DNA of 64,000 bases. It comes from Campylobacter iguaniorum (GTDB lineage Bacteria; Campylobacterota; Campylobacteria; Campylobacterales; Campylobacteraceae). Shown here in pieces: positions 40,225 to 48,231 of this stretch (its first letter is position 1; each line of letters starts with the position of its first letter). The notes under the pieces are model-generated. The model was not told the DNA's origin, made no database searches, and saw only the letters and a program-made list of their open reading frames with translations. The stretch spans positions 620,001 through 684,000 of the forward strand of contig NZ_CP009043.1 in assembly GCF_000736415.1 (NCBI RefSeq), read 5' to 3'. A program made the translations under genes and the position numbers.

Positions 40225-40843
40225 TTTTAGATTTGCAAAGCTTAGCCAAAAAGCACTCATCGCACTTTGGTTTTACGGCTTTGCAAGTGTATCTTCCAAA
40301 CAAAACCATTGCTTGATGAAGTGTGTTTAGCTCAGTTTTAAACGCCTTTGTCAGGTCTATTTCTGTAGCCTCAGGCGTTTTAGCCTTGCTTAGTCCAAGC
40401 CTATGCGAAACTCTAAAAACATGCGTATCAACTGCCATTAAATTTGCTTCATTATGCTCTATTAAAACGACATGAGCAGTCTTTTGTCCTACTCCGGCAA
40501 GGCTTGTTAGATCCTTTTCATTTAGCGGGATTTGACCGTCAAAATTTTCTACAACTGACTTTGCCATTTTGATTAAATTTGCTGCTTTGTTGTTAAAAAA
40601 GCTGCATGAATTTATAAAAAGCTTGAGCGAGCTAAGGTTTGCATTTGCGAGCGAGACGACATCTGGATAGGCTTCAAACAGTGCAGGTGTGATTAAATTT
40701 ACCCTTTTATCTGTGCACTGGGCTGAGAGCATCACGCAGACTATAAGCTCGTATAGATTTTTAAATTTAAGCTCACTTCTAGCACCGTTAAAGTTATGTA
40801 AAAATAATTCTTTAATTTCTTTTGTATCTTTTATAGTTCTCAT
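40214..40843 (-). CDS. nth: Endonuclease III
   Basis: A 209-residue DNA glycosylase/AP lyase of base excision repair. The helix-hairpin-helix LTSLAGVGQKTAHVVL has the catalytic Lys, the Asp is in AVDTHVFRVSHRLGL, and the C-terminal 4Fe-4S loop has the C-x6-C-x2-C-x5-C spacing (CKAVKPKCDECFLAKLC). Length is standard. It overlaps the end of convergent bioA and is divergent from peb4. Confidence 0.96.
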   Translation of the reverse strand: MRTIKDTKEIKELFLHNFNGARSELKFKNLYELIVCVMLSAQCTDKRVNLITPALFEAYPDVVSLANANLSSLKLFINSCSFFNNKAANLIKMAKSVVENFDGQIPLNEKDLTSLAGVGQKTAHVVLIEHNEANLMAVDTHVFRVSHRLGLSKAKTPEATEIDLTKAFKTELNTLHQAMVLFGRYTCKAVKPKCDECFLAKLCKSKTIS

Positions 40844-40899
40844 TTCATGATTCTATCCAAAAATAAATAAATTTTACAAAATATTAACAAGCTTTTAGC

Positions 40900-40905
40900 T
40901 ATAAT
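40900..40905 (+). promoter_or_regulatory. -10 box of the peb4-fba promoter
   Basis: TATAAT lies 36 bp before the peb4 ATG after an AT-rich, phased upstream region; the AAAGGA ribosome site is at 40931-40936. A clear -35 box is lacking, as is usual in Campylobacter. Confidence 0.55.
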
Positions 40906-40940
40906 GACACGTTTTTAAATTTAACTTACAAAGGATAAGT

Positions 40941-41750
40941 ATGAAAAAAGGTTTAGCATTAGCATTAAGTTTGGCTGCTGCAATGAGTTTGAACGCAGCT
41001 GTTTTAGCAACAGTAAATGGACAAAATATCACTGATGAAGATCTAGCTCCAGCACTTGGCTCTCATATGAGTGAACTTGAAAAAATACCTGCAGAAATGA
41101 AAAAAAACCTACTAGACAGAGTTATCGAGAGACAACTTATGGTAGAACAAGCTAAAAAAGATGGTATCAACCAAGATCCTGAATATAAAAAAGCTATAGC
41201 AGATATCACAGATAATGTTGCTGTAAATATATGGATGAAAAAACAATTTGAAGGCTTAAAAGTAGATGAGAAAAAAGTAAAAGATCTTTACGAACAAAAT
41301 AAAGACAAATACGTAGTTCCAGCTCAAGCAAAAGCAAAACATATATTAGTTGCAAGCGAAAAAGAAGCTAAAGATATCATTAAAAGTCTAAATGGATTAA
41401 AAGGCGATGCATTAGATAAAAAATTTAGCCAAATAGCTAAAGAAAAATCAATAGATAAAAGTTCAGCACAAAATGGTGGCGAGCTAGGCTGGTTTGGTGA
41501 GTCTCAAATGGTTCCTTCATTTGGCAAAGCATCTTTCGAGCTTAAAAAAGGCGAAATGACAAAACAACCAGTTCAAAGCGAATTTGGCTACCACATCATT
41601 TTAAAAGAAGATTCAAAACCACAAACTGCTCTAGCTTATGATAAAGTAAAAGGCAAAATCGAAACTCAACTTAAAACTGATGAGTTCAGAAATGTAATGC
41701 AAAAGAAAGTTGATGAGCTTAAAAAAGCTGCAAAAATAGAGTATAAATAA
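40941..41750 (+). CDS. peb4: Periplasmic peptidyl-prolyl isomerase/chaperone PEB4
   Basis: A 269-residue secreted protein with signal peptide (MKKGLALALSLAAAMSLNA). A SurA-like N-terminal helical part precedes a parvulin (PpiC) domain that runs from about KAKHILVASEKEAKDI through GGELGWFGESQMVPSFGKA to QSEFGYHIILKED. In C. jejuni PEB4 helps outer-membrane protein folding and adhesion. The order peb4-fba-MotA-like-OmpA-like is the same as in C. jejuni. The gap to fba is 9 bp, so the two share a transcript. Confidence 0.92.
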   Translation: MKKGLALALSLAAAMSLNAAVLATVNGQNITDEDLAPALGSHMSELEKIPAEMKKNLLDRVIERQLMVEQAKKDGINQDPEYKKAIADITDNVAVNIWMKKQFEGLKVDEKKVKDLYEQNKDKYVVPAQAKAKHILVASEKEAKDIIKSLNGLKGDALDKKFSQIAKEKSIDKSSAQNGGELGWFGESQMVPSFGKASFELKKGEMTKQPVQSEFGYHIILKEDSKPQTALAYDKVKGKIETQLKTDEFRNVMQKKVDELKKAAKIEYK

Positions 41751-41759
41751 GGATTTGCA

Positions 41760-42824
41760 ATGGGAGTTTTGGATGTTGTAAAAGCAGGAGTTTTAAGCGG
41801 CGATGACGTTACAAAACTCTACGCTTACGCTAAAAAAGAGGGCTTTGCTCTGCCTGCTGTAAATGTTGTAGGTAGTGATTCTATAAATGCCGTATTAGAA
41901 GCTGCTAAAAAAGCAAACTCTCCTGTGATTGTTCAATTTAGCAATGGCGGAGCTGGATTTTACGCTGGCAAGGCTTGCCCAAATGCAGACGTTTTAGGTG
42001 CTATTGCTGGAGCAAAACATGTTCATCTTTTAGCCAAGGCTTATGGCATTCCTGTTATTTTACATACAGATCATGCTGCTAGAAAGCTTCTTCCATGGAT
42101 AGATGGACTTATCGAGGCTAGCAAGGAGCATAAAAAAGCTTTTGGAAAACCACTTTTTAGCTCTCATATGCTGGATCTTAGCGAAGAGAGCTTAGAAGAA
42201 AATATTGAAACTTGCAAAAAGTATCTAAAAGAGCTCAGTGAGCTTGGGATTAGCCTTGAAATTGAGCTTGGAGTAACTGGCGGAGAAGAGGACGGCGTGG
42301 ATAATTCAAATGTAGATAATGCACTTTTATACACTCAGCCTCACGAAGTAGCTCACGCCTATGAAGAGCTTGGCAAGATAAGTGATAAGTTTAGTATAGC
42401 TGCTAGTTTTGGCAATGTTCATGGCGTTTATAAGCCAGGAAATGTCGTTTTAAGACCTGAGATTCTCAAAAATTCTCAAAAATTTATAAAAGATAAATTC
42501 GGTTTGAGCGACGAAAAACCTGTAAATTTCGTATTTCATGGTGGCAGCGGAAGTGAGCTAAAAGACATCAAAGACGCTGTTAGTTACGGCGTAATCAAGA
42601 TGAATATCGACACTGATACTCAGTGGGCTTTTTGGAATGGAGTAAGAGAGTACGAGGCTAAAAACCACGATTATCTCCAAGGACAAATCGGCAATCCTGA
42701 AGGCAATGAAAAGCCAAACAAAAAGTATTATGACCCAAGAAAATGGCTAAGAAGTGGCGAAGAAAGTATGATTAACAGACTTTTAGAAGCCTTTGAAAAT
42801 CTTAATTGTATGAATAGAAACTAA
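41760..42824 (+). CDS. fba: Class II fructose-bisphosphate aldolase
   Basis: A 354-residue zinc aldolase. Zinc and active-site motifs include LHTDHAAR, ELGVTGGEEDG, GNVHGVYKPGN and FVFHGGSGS, with KMNIDTDTQWAF for the phosphate. It converts fructose-1,6-bisphosphate to triose phosphates and back; in Campylobacter it serves gluconeogenesis. A strong hairpin at 42825-42850 follows directly. Confidence 0.96.
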   Translation: MGVLDVVKAGVLSGDDVTKLYAYAKKEGFALPAVNVVGSDSINAVLEAAKKANSPVIVQFSNGGAGFYAGKACPNADVLGAIAGAKHVHLLAKAYGIPVILHTDHAARKLLPWIDGLIEASKEHKKAFGKPLFSSHMLDLSEESLEENIETCKKYLKELSELGISLEIELGVTGGEEDGVDNSNVDNALLYTQPHEVAHAYEELGKISDKFSIAASFGNVHGVYKPGNVVLRPEILKNSQKFIKDKFGLSDEKPVNFVFHGGSGSELKDIKDAVSYGVIKMNIDTDTQWAFWNGVREYEAKNHDYLQGQIGNPEGNEKPNKKYYDPRKWLRSGEESMINRLLEAFENLNCMNRN

Positions 42825-42850
42825 AATTTGGTAGCTTTTGCTACCAAATT
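42825..42850 (+). terminator. Terminator hairpin after fba
   Basis: AATTTGGTAGC-TTTT-GCTACCAAATT is a perfect 11-base stem starting at the base after the fba stop. It is likely a terminator, but the next bases are used by the second, larger inverted repeat and the T run is poor, so read-through into the next gene is possible. Confidence 0.65.
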
Positions 42851-42893
42851 TATACTAAATTTAAAAATATCTTGTTAAATTTAGTATAAATTT
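42846..42893 (+). repeat. 19-bp perfect inverted repeat upstream of the MotA/ExbB-like gene
   Basis: Arms 42846-42864 and 42875-42893 are perfect 19-base complements around a ten-base loop. It ends just before AGGA (42896-42899) and the ATG at 42906. Its left arm shares five bases with the fba terminator stem, so the two hairpins cannot both form fully. This could be an attenuator-like switch or an operator. Confidence 0.7.
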
Positions 42894-42905
42894 ATAGGAA
42901 TTTGT

Positions 42906-44219
42906 ATGGAAAAAAACGATACTCTTGATGAATTCACTTTGCCAGAAGGCAATAATAGAAAATCAATCTTAGTTTATTTTAAAATCATATTTTTACCAAT
43001 TTTTGTTTATCTTATATTCTTGCTTGGATACTTAAAAATTATAAATTTTTACGTTGAATTGCATACGATTTTGATGATGAGCTTTATACTTTTTGTAGCT
43101 CTCATATTTGCTAGACATAGTGCTGAGTTTGGTTGTTTTGTGTTTGAACAACGCAAAGATGAGTTTAAAAAAGAGTTAAAAAACTTCATATTAAAAAGCC
43201 TACTCTACATCGGCAAAGAGAGAAGATCAAATGGAAATTTCGACGAGTTTGTAAAAAAATATTCAGCCGATGTAAGAAATGATAACTACGCTCTTGTGGG
43301 TGCTGGAGTGTTCCCTATGCTTGGTATTTTGGGAACATTTTTAAGCATTGCAATCTCTATGCCAAGCTTTAATTCTACAAATGCAGTGGCTTTGGAAAAT
43401 GAAATTTCTATGCTGCTAAATGGCGTAGGAACTGCTTTTTATATCTCGATTTATGGTATATTTTTAGCACTTTGGTGGATATTTTTTGAGAGATTTGGAA
43501 TGAATAGATTTCAAAAGCTCATAAACAGACAAAAAAACGCAACCAGTTCGTTTTTTTGGAATAAAGAAGAGATAGAAAAAAGATATATGCAAGAAACTCT
43601 TGGCACTTTTGAGAAGATCGGAGTCATCTTTGACCACGTAAGTAAACAAGAGTTTTTTGAAGAGCTTGATAGGACGGTTGAGCGTAAATTTAAAAACTTT
43701 TGCGATATGCTAAAAGTCGAAGAAGACGCAGTCAAGCTAAGTAGCGAACACGTCAAATACACCATGGGAACGCTTCTTAAAGCAAGCAGGGATCAAAAAG
43801 ATATCGTAAAAGTTCATGCAGATATTTTAAATGTCCTTCACACTTTTAACTCAAATTTAAAAGAGCTTCAGCTAAATGTAAATGAGCATTATGTCAGACT
43901 TCACACAGCCAGCGATGATAAGATTTCTAAGCTTGAAAAATCAGTTAGCGAGTTTGGCAATAATATAACCAAATTTGAAGGAAGCTTGCAAAACTTTAGT
44001 AGCGAGATTTTAGACAAGCAAAAACTAGCACTTGATGGGTTTAAATCTGGAATGATCGATGGAATGAAAGCCTTTAGAGAGGTTTTTGACGATGAAAGAG
44101 CTGGTCAAAATGATAGCTTAGAGATAATCAATGAGCTTAAAAAAAGTATAGAAGAGATAGACGAAGAGGCAAATTTGGCCTTAGAAAAATTAGAAGCAAA
44201 GCCAGATGAAGCTAGATAA
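42906..44219 (+). CDS. MotA/TolQ/ExbB-like proton-channel protein
   Basis: A 437-residue inner-membrane protein. Two helices near the N terminus (about residues 24-45 and 50-70), a third with VGAGVFPMLGILGTFLSIAISMP and a fourth with LLNGVGTAFYISIYGIFLALWW match the MotA/ExbB core, where the third and fourth helices line the proton path. A long C-terminal cytoplasmic part (about residues 220-437) is predicted coiled coil. It overlaps the OmpA-like gene by 14 bp, so the pair resembles MotA-MotB or ExbB-like systems but is separate from the flagellar motor genes. In C. jejuni the same pair follows fba (Cj0598-Cj0599). Its job is not known. Confidence 0.75.
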   Translation: MEKNDTLDEFTLPEGNNRKSILVYFKIIFLPIFVYLIFLLGYLKIINFYVELHTILMMSFILFVALIFARHSAEFGCFVFEQRKDEFKKELKNFILKSLLYIGKERRSNGNFDEFVKKYSADVRNDNYALVGAGVFPMLGILGTFLSIAISMPSFNSTNAVALENEISMLLNGVGTAFYISIYGIFLALWWIFFERFGMNRFQKLINRQKNATSSFFWNKEEIEKRYMQETLGTFEKIGVIFDHVSKQEFFEELDRTVERKFKNFCDMLKVEEDAVKLSSEHVKYTMGTLLKASRDQKDIVKVHADILNVLHTFNSNLKELQLNVNEHYVRLHTASDDKISKLEKSVSEFGNNITKFEGSLQNFSSEILDKQKLALDGFKSGMIDGMKAFREVFDDERAGQNDSLEIINELKKSIEEIDEEANLALEKLEAKPDEAR

Positions 44220-45210
44220 TCAAAAAGATGAAAACAGTAATTTTTGGATCGCTTATGCCGATTTGATGGCTGGATTGCTTTTTGTATTTATACTTTTAGT
44301 TGGTGCGATCGTTGTCAAATATGTCTTAACTCAAAGCGATTTGAAGCTGCTAAAAGGCGATATAGAGTCTCAAGAACAAGCCTTAAAGCTAAACTCAATA
44401 GAGCTTTCTAAAAGAGAAAATGCCATAAAAGAGTTTATGCAAAAGCTAGAATCTGAAAAAAACAAAAACTTAGCCTTAGAAGAGATAAACTCTATTTTTA
44501 ATGAAAAGCTTGAGGAGCTAAATTTAGCCTTGCAAAATGCTGGAGATGCATTTGATGACGTGGATAGGCTAAATTTGGAACTAAATACAACCTTACAAAA
44601 CAAAGATGAGCTCATAGCTAGCTTGCAAGAAAGTATTAGCAAAAAAGATAAAGATTATGGTCTGTTGCTATCTGACCTAAACTCCACAAAAGAGCGGATA
44701 AAAAGCCTTAGCGGTATTAGACTAAAGGTCATCACGACTCTCAAAGAAAAGCTTGGAAATAGCATAAAAATAGATATGGATTCGGGTGCGATTTCTCTGC
44801 CTTCAAGCGTGCTTTTTGATACAAATTCATTTGCCTTAAAAGATAGCGCTAGGTTTGATTTGCGAAGAACACTAAGCACATATTTTGATATTTTATTAAG
44901 TGATGAGATCAGACCAAATATCGATAGAATCACAATCGAAGGTCATACTGATAGCGTTGGTAACTACCTTTACAATCTTGAATTATCTCAAAAAAGAGCC
45001 TATGAGGTTATGAAATTTATCTACTCATTTTACAAAAATCCTGAACTACAAAAATACCTTATAGCAAGTGGAAGAAGCTTCAATGATTTGATTTACAAAG
45101 ATGGCAAAGAAGACAACGACGCTTCAAGAAGAATCGAGATCAAATTTAGCATTTCAAATAAAGCAGCCATGAAAGAAATAGAACAAATTTTGGAGCAAAA
45201 CAATAGATAA
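44206..45210 (+). CDS. OmpA/MotB-family peptidoglycan-binding protein
   Basis: A 334-residue protein with one N-terminal helix preceded by WIAYADLMAGLLFVFILL, the MotB-like segment with the key Asp. A coiled-coil stretch (about residues 50-165) is rich in Glu, Leu and Lys. The C-terminal OmpA-type peptidoglycan-binding domain has RITIEGHTDSVGNYLYNLELSQKRA. With the preceding proton-channel protein it likely couples proton flow to a force or transport process across the envelope. The stop codon overlaps the downstream deaminase-like gene. Confidence 0.82.
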   Translation: MKLDNQKDENSNFWIAYADLMAGLLFVFILLVGAIVVKYVLTQSDLKLLKGDIESQEQALKLNSIELSKRENAIKEFMQKLESEKNKNLALEEINSIFNEKLEELNLALQNAGDAFDDVDRLNLELNTTLQNKDELIASLQESISKKDKDYGLLLSDLNSTKERIKSLSGIRLKVITTLKEKLGNSIKIDMDSGAISLPSSVLFDTNSFALKDSARFDLRRTLSTYFDILLSDEIRPNIDRITIEGHTDSVGNYLYNLELSQKRAYEVMKFIYSFYKNPELQKYLIASGRSFNDLIYKDGKEDNDASRRIEIKFSISNKAAMKEIEQILEQNNR

Positions 45211-46063
45211 GTTTCAGTTAATCAAATTTCGTGGTAGGGATTTTTGGATTTTAAGAGATGATCTGATCGGTGGCGAGTTTAACGGTAACAAAGCAAGAAA
45301 GCTAGAATACTTCTTAAACGCTGATTTGAAGGGCATTAAACGTATAATTTCGTATGGCTCAAACCAGTCAAACGCTATGTATTCTATAAGCGTCTTTGCA
45401 AGACTTAAAAATCTTGAGTTTATATATTTTACAGATCATATAAGCTCATTTTTAAAGCAAAATCCAAATGGAAATTACGCTTATGCTTTGAAAAATGGTA
45501 TGCAAATTTATGAAGCTAAAGACAGAGTAAATGCCGCCAAAATGGCACTAAAAGACGGTGATATCCTCATAAAAGAGGGCGTGGCGATGAGTGAGGCTGA
45601 GCTTGGATTTCAAACTCAGGCAAATTTGATAGAAGAGTTTATGACTAAAACTGGCACTAAATTTGACGTGTTTTTGCCAAGTGGAACTGGCACGAGTGCT
45701 GCTTATCTGGCTAAAAATCTAAAAAATACAAACGTCTTTACGACTCCTTGCGTGGGGGATAGTGCTTACCTTGCTAAGATGATATTTGAGCTTGATAAGC
45801 ACTCAAAAGTGCAAATTTTAAACCTTTTGAAAAAGTATCATTTTGGGGATATAAAAAAAGAGCTATTTGATATTTATAAAGAGCTTAAAGACACTACAGG
45901 CGTGGAGTTTGAGCTGCTTTATGATAGCGTTGGTTGGCTGAGCCTGCTTGCAAATTTAGATAAATTTACAAATCAAATTCTCTACATTCACCAAGGTGGA
46001 ATGATAGGCAATCAAAGCTTGCTTGAGAGATATGAGAGAAAATTTAAATTTGATATGTTATAA
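45203..46063 (+). CDS. PLP-dependent ACC deaminase/D-cysteine desulfhydrase-like protein, AUA start
   Basis: About 286 residues of the tryptophan-synthase-beta/ACC deaminase fold. The conserved start region RDDLIGGEFNGNKARKLEYFL holds the PLP lysine context, and YGSNQSNAMYSISVFARL follows. The frame has no ATG, GTG or TTG before residue 42 (TTG at 45326), which would cut off the PLP lysine; the frame opens at a stop at 45179. An ATA at 45203 follows GGAG by seven bases and gives a protein with the normal N terminus (IDKFQLIKFRGRDFW), overlapping the OmpA-like stop by eight bases. So the start seems to be AUA, or the first base has changed. It would deaminate a small amino acid; the substrate is not clear. 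Confidence 0.7.
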   Translation: MDKFQLIKFRGRDFWILRDDLIGGEFNGNKARKLEYFLNADLKGIKRIISYGSNQSNAMYSISVFARLKNLEFIYFTDHISSFLKQNPNGNYAYALKNGMQIYEAKDRVNAAKMALKDGDILIKEGVAMSEAELGFQTQANLIEEFMTKTGTKFDVFLPSGTGTSAAYLAKNLKNTNVFTTPCVGDSAYLAKMIFELDKHSKVQILNLLKKYHFGDIKKELFDIYKELKDTTGVEFELLYDSVGWLSLLANLDKFTNQILYIHQGGMIGNQSLLERYERKFKFDML

Positions 46064-46081
46064 TATAATAAAGGAGAAAAA

Positions 46082-47368
46082 GTGAAAATTCTAAATAGTA
46101 ATGATAAAAATTTTAATGAAGAATTCGATAAATTAGTAAATCGCTCAAATTTGGATATGCAAAATGTTATGAGCATAGTCACAAATATAATAAACGATAT
46201 CAAAAATAGAGGCGATGAAGCTCTTAGTGAACAGATTGCTAAATTTGATCGTTGGGAAGTAAAAGACAACCTTGCTATAAGCACTGATGAGATGAAAAAG
46301 GCTTATGAAAATATATCTGATGAGCTAAAAAACGCCTTGCAAATAGCTTGCGATCGCATAAAAAAATACCATGAAAAACAACTTGAAAAAACTTGGCTTA
46401 GCTTTGAAGAAAATGGTAGTATTTTGGGTCAAAAGGTCACTCCAGTTGATCGCGCTGGACTTTATATCCCTGGTGGAAAGGCAGCTTATCCAAGCTCTCT
46501 ACTTATGAATGCCCTCCCAGCTATCGTAGCTGGAGTTAAGGATATCGTGGTCTGTACTCCAGCAGTTGAGGGCAAGGTAAATGAGCTTTTACTAGCTGCT
46601 ATGCATCTTCTTGGGATTAAAGAAGCTTACAAAGTAGGTGGCGCAAGTGCAGTTGCGGCGATGGCTTATGGTACAAAAACTATAAAAAAAGTTGATGTGA
46701 TAACTGGACCTGGAAATATCTTTGTCGCGACTGCTAAAAAACTAGTTTTTGGCGATGTAAATATTGATATGATAGCTGGCCCTAGCGAGATCGGCGTTAT
46801 AGCTGATGATAGTGCAAATCCTAGAAATATCGCTATTGATTTGCTATCTCAAGCAGAGCACGACGAGCTTGCAAGTAGCTTTTTAGTCACTTTCAATGAT
46901 CAATTTGCAAATAGTGTAAAAGATGAAATTTATGCTATTTTACCAACTTTAAGCCGTGAAAAAATAGCAAGAGCGAGCATAGATAATAAATCTGCTATCA
47001 TAGTGGCAAAAGATATGAATGAATGCGTCGAGCTTATGAATGCTTTGGCGGTCGAGCACCTTGAAATCGCCACAGACAATGCTTTTGATTATCTTCCACG
47101 CATCAAGCACGCAGGCGCTATTTTCTTAGGACATTACACTCCTGAGGCTATAGGCGATTACTTAGCTGGTCCAAATCATACATTGCCAACTGGTGGAAGC
47201 GCTAGATTTTTCTCTCCACTTGGCGTGAGTAATTTTATGAAAAAAAGCTCTATTATATCTATGAATAAGCAAGGTATTGATGAGCTTGGTGAGGCTTGCA
47301 TGAGCTTGGCTAAAGCTGAGGGGCTTGGAGCTCATGGGCTTTCTGTGAAAGTAAGATTTGACAGTTAA
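46082..47368 (+). CDS. hisD: Histidinol dehydrogenase
   Basis: A 428-residue enzyme with GTG start after AAGGAG. Signatures: PGGKAAYPSSLLMN, VDVITGPGNIFVATAKK, DMIAGPSEIGVIAD, LSQAEHDELASS and NHTLPTGGSARFFSPLG. It carries out the last two steps of histidine synthesis, histidinol to histidine, using zinc and NAD. Length is standard. It lies 18 bp after the deaminase-like gene; no other his gene is nearby. Confidence 0.96.
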   Translation: MKILNSNDKNFNEEFDKLVNRSNLDMQNVMSIVTNIINDIKNRGDEALSEQIAKFDRWEVKDNLAISTDEMKKAYENISDELKNALQIACDRIKKYHEKQLEKTWLSFEENGSILGQKVTPVDRAGLYIPGGKAAYPSSLLMNALPAIVAGVKDIVVCTPAVEGKVNELLLAAMHLLGIKEAYKVGGASAVAAMAYGTKTIKKVDVITGPGNIFVATAKKLVFGDVNIDMIAGPSEIGVIADDSANPRNIAIDLLSQAEHDELASSFLVTFNDQFANSVKDEIYAILPTLSREKIARASIDNKSAIIVAKDMNECVELMNALAVEHLEIATDNAFDYLPRIKHAGAIFLGHYTPEAIGDYLAGPNHTLPTGGSARFFSPLGVSNFMKKSSIISMNKQGIDELGEACMSLAKAEGLGAHGLSVKVRFDS

Positions 47369-47426
47369 GAATATCTTAAAAGATAAAGCAGTAAAATTTG
47401 ATAAAAGCCTATAAAAGGAGGCAATC

Positions 47427-48179
47427 ATGCAAATAAATAGTATGTCTAGCAATCAGACAAATGTATATTTAAATAGTGCACAAAATAATGCCAATAAAGC
47501 ACTTGAAAATATAGCCGCAAATAGAGCTTTAAGTGGTACTGATAGTGCAAATATGGTTATAGCTGACTCTTTGCAAAGTCAAGCAAATGGTACAATGCAA
47601 GGCGTAAATAATGCAAATGATGCAATTGGTATGCTTCAAATAGCCGATTCCACTTTGCAAAATTTGAATAGTTCTGCTGATAAATTAAATCAACTTTCAG
47701 TAAGAATGAATAATGCAGCTTTAGGAAGCAATGGAAGAAGTGCTTTAACGAGTGAAGCAAATTCTATAAAAACTTCTATGCAAGATTCATTAAATTCAGC
47801 TAGCTTTAACGGCAATAATATCTTTGGTGGGACTTTAAATTTCCAAACAGGAAGCGGACAAACTAGCATAAATCTAAGCTCTCCAAACATAAGCTCACTT
47901 GATATAACAAATCAAAAAAGTATTTCAAGTTTTATGGATAGTGTAAATTTGCTAAGATCAGATATAGGAAGTACTCAAAATAATCTTATGAGTGGAATAA
48001 ATGCTAGTCTTGGATTTGCTACTTCAGCTACTGCTCGTCAAAGCCAGCTACAAAACAACGACCTTGCAAGCAACGTCACAAACTTCAATAATGCAAATTT
48101 ACAAATCAATAGTTCTACTTTGATGGCTGCACATAATATGCAAATGTTGCAAAGTCAAATGGGAAAATTATTAGGTTAA
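47427..48179 (+). CDS. flaC: Flagellin-like secreted protein FlaC
   Basis: A 250-residue flagellin homologue with a conserved N-terminal D0/D1 half (NKALENIAANRALSGTDSANMVIADSL) and C-terminal half (NFNNANLQINSSTLMAAHNMQMLQSQ) but little variable core. Length and sequence match FlaC of C. jejuni, which is secreted through the flagellar apparatus and is not a filament part. RBS AAAGGAGG is strong. A hairpin follows the stop. A sigma-28 promoter was looked for; TAAAG at about 47382 and GATAA at about 47400 are weak candidates. Confidence 0.88.
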   Translation: MQINSMSSNQTNVYLNSAQNNANKALENIAANRALSGTDSANMVIADSLQSQANGTMQGVNNANDAIGMLQIADSTLQNLNSSADKLNQLSVRMNNAALGSNGRSALTSEANSIKTSMQDSLNSASFNGNNIFGGTLNFQTGSGQTSINLSSPNISSLDITNQKSISSFMDSVNLLRSDIGSTQNNLMSGINASLGFATSATARQSQLQNNDLASNVTNFNNANLQINSSTLMAAHNMQMLQSQMGKLLG

Positions 48180-48187
48180 ATTTAGAG

Positions 48188-48211
48188 GCTTTGGGCTTTA
48201 AAACCCAAAGC
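48188..48211. terminator. Bidirectional terminator between flaC and rpoD
   Basis: GCTTTGGG (48188-48195) and CCCAAAGC (48204-48211) form a perfect eight-base stem in the short gap between the convergent genes, so it may serve both. Confidence 0.55.
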
Positions 48212-48231
48212 TACATATAAACAAGAAGGGA

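Noticed and set aside
45326-46063. TTG start for the deaminase-like gene
   Set aside because: It would remove the conserved N-terminal region with the PLP lysine; an AUA start at 45203 fits better.
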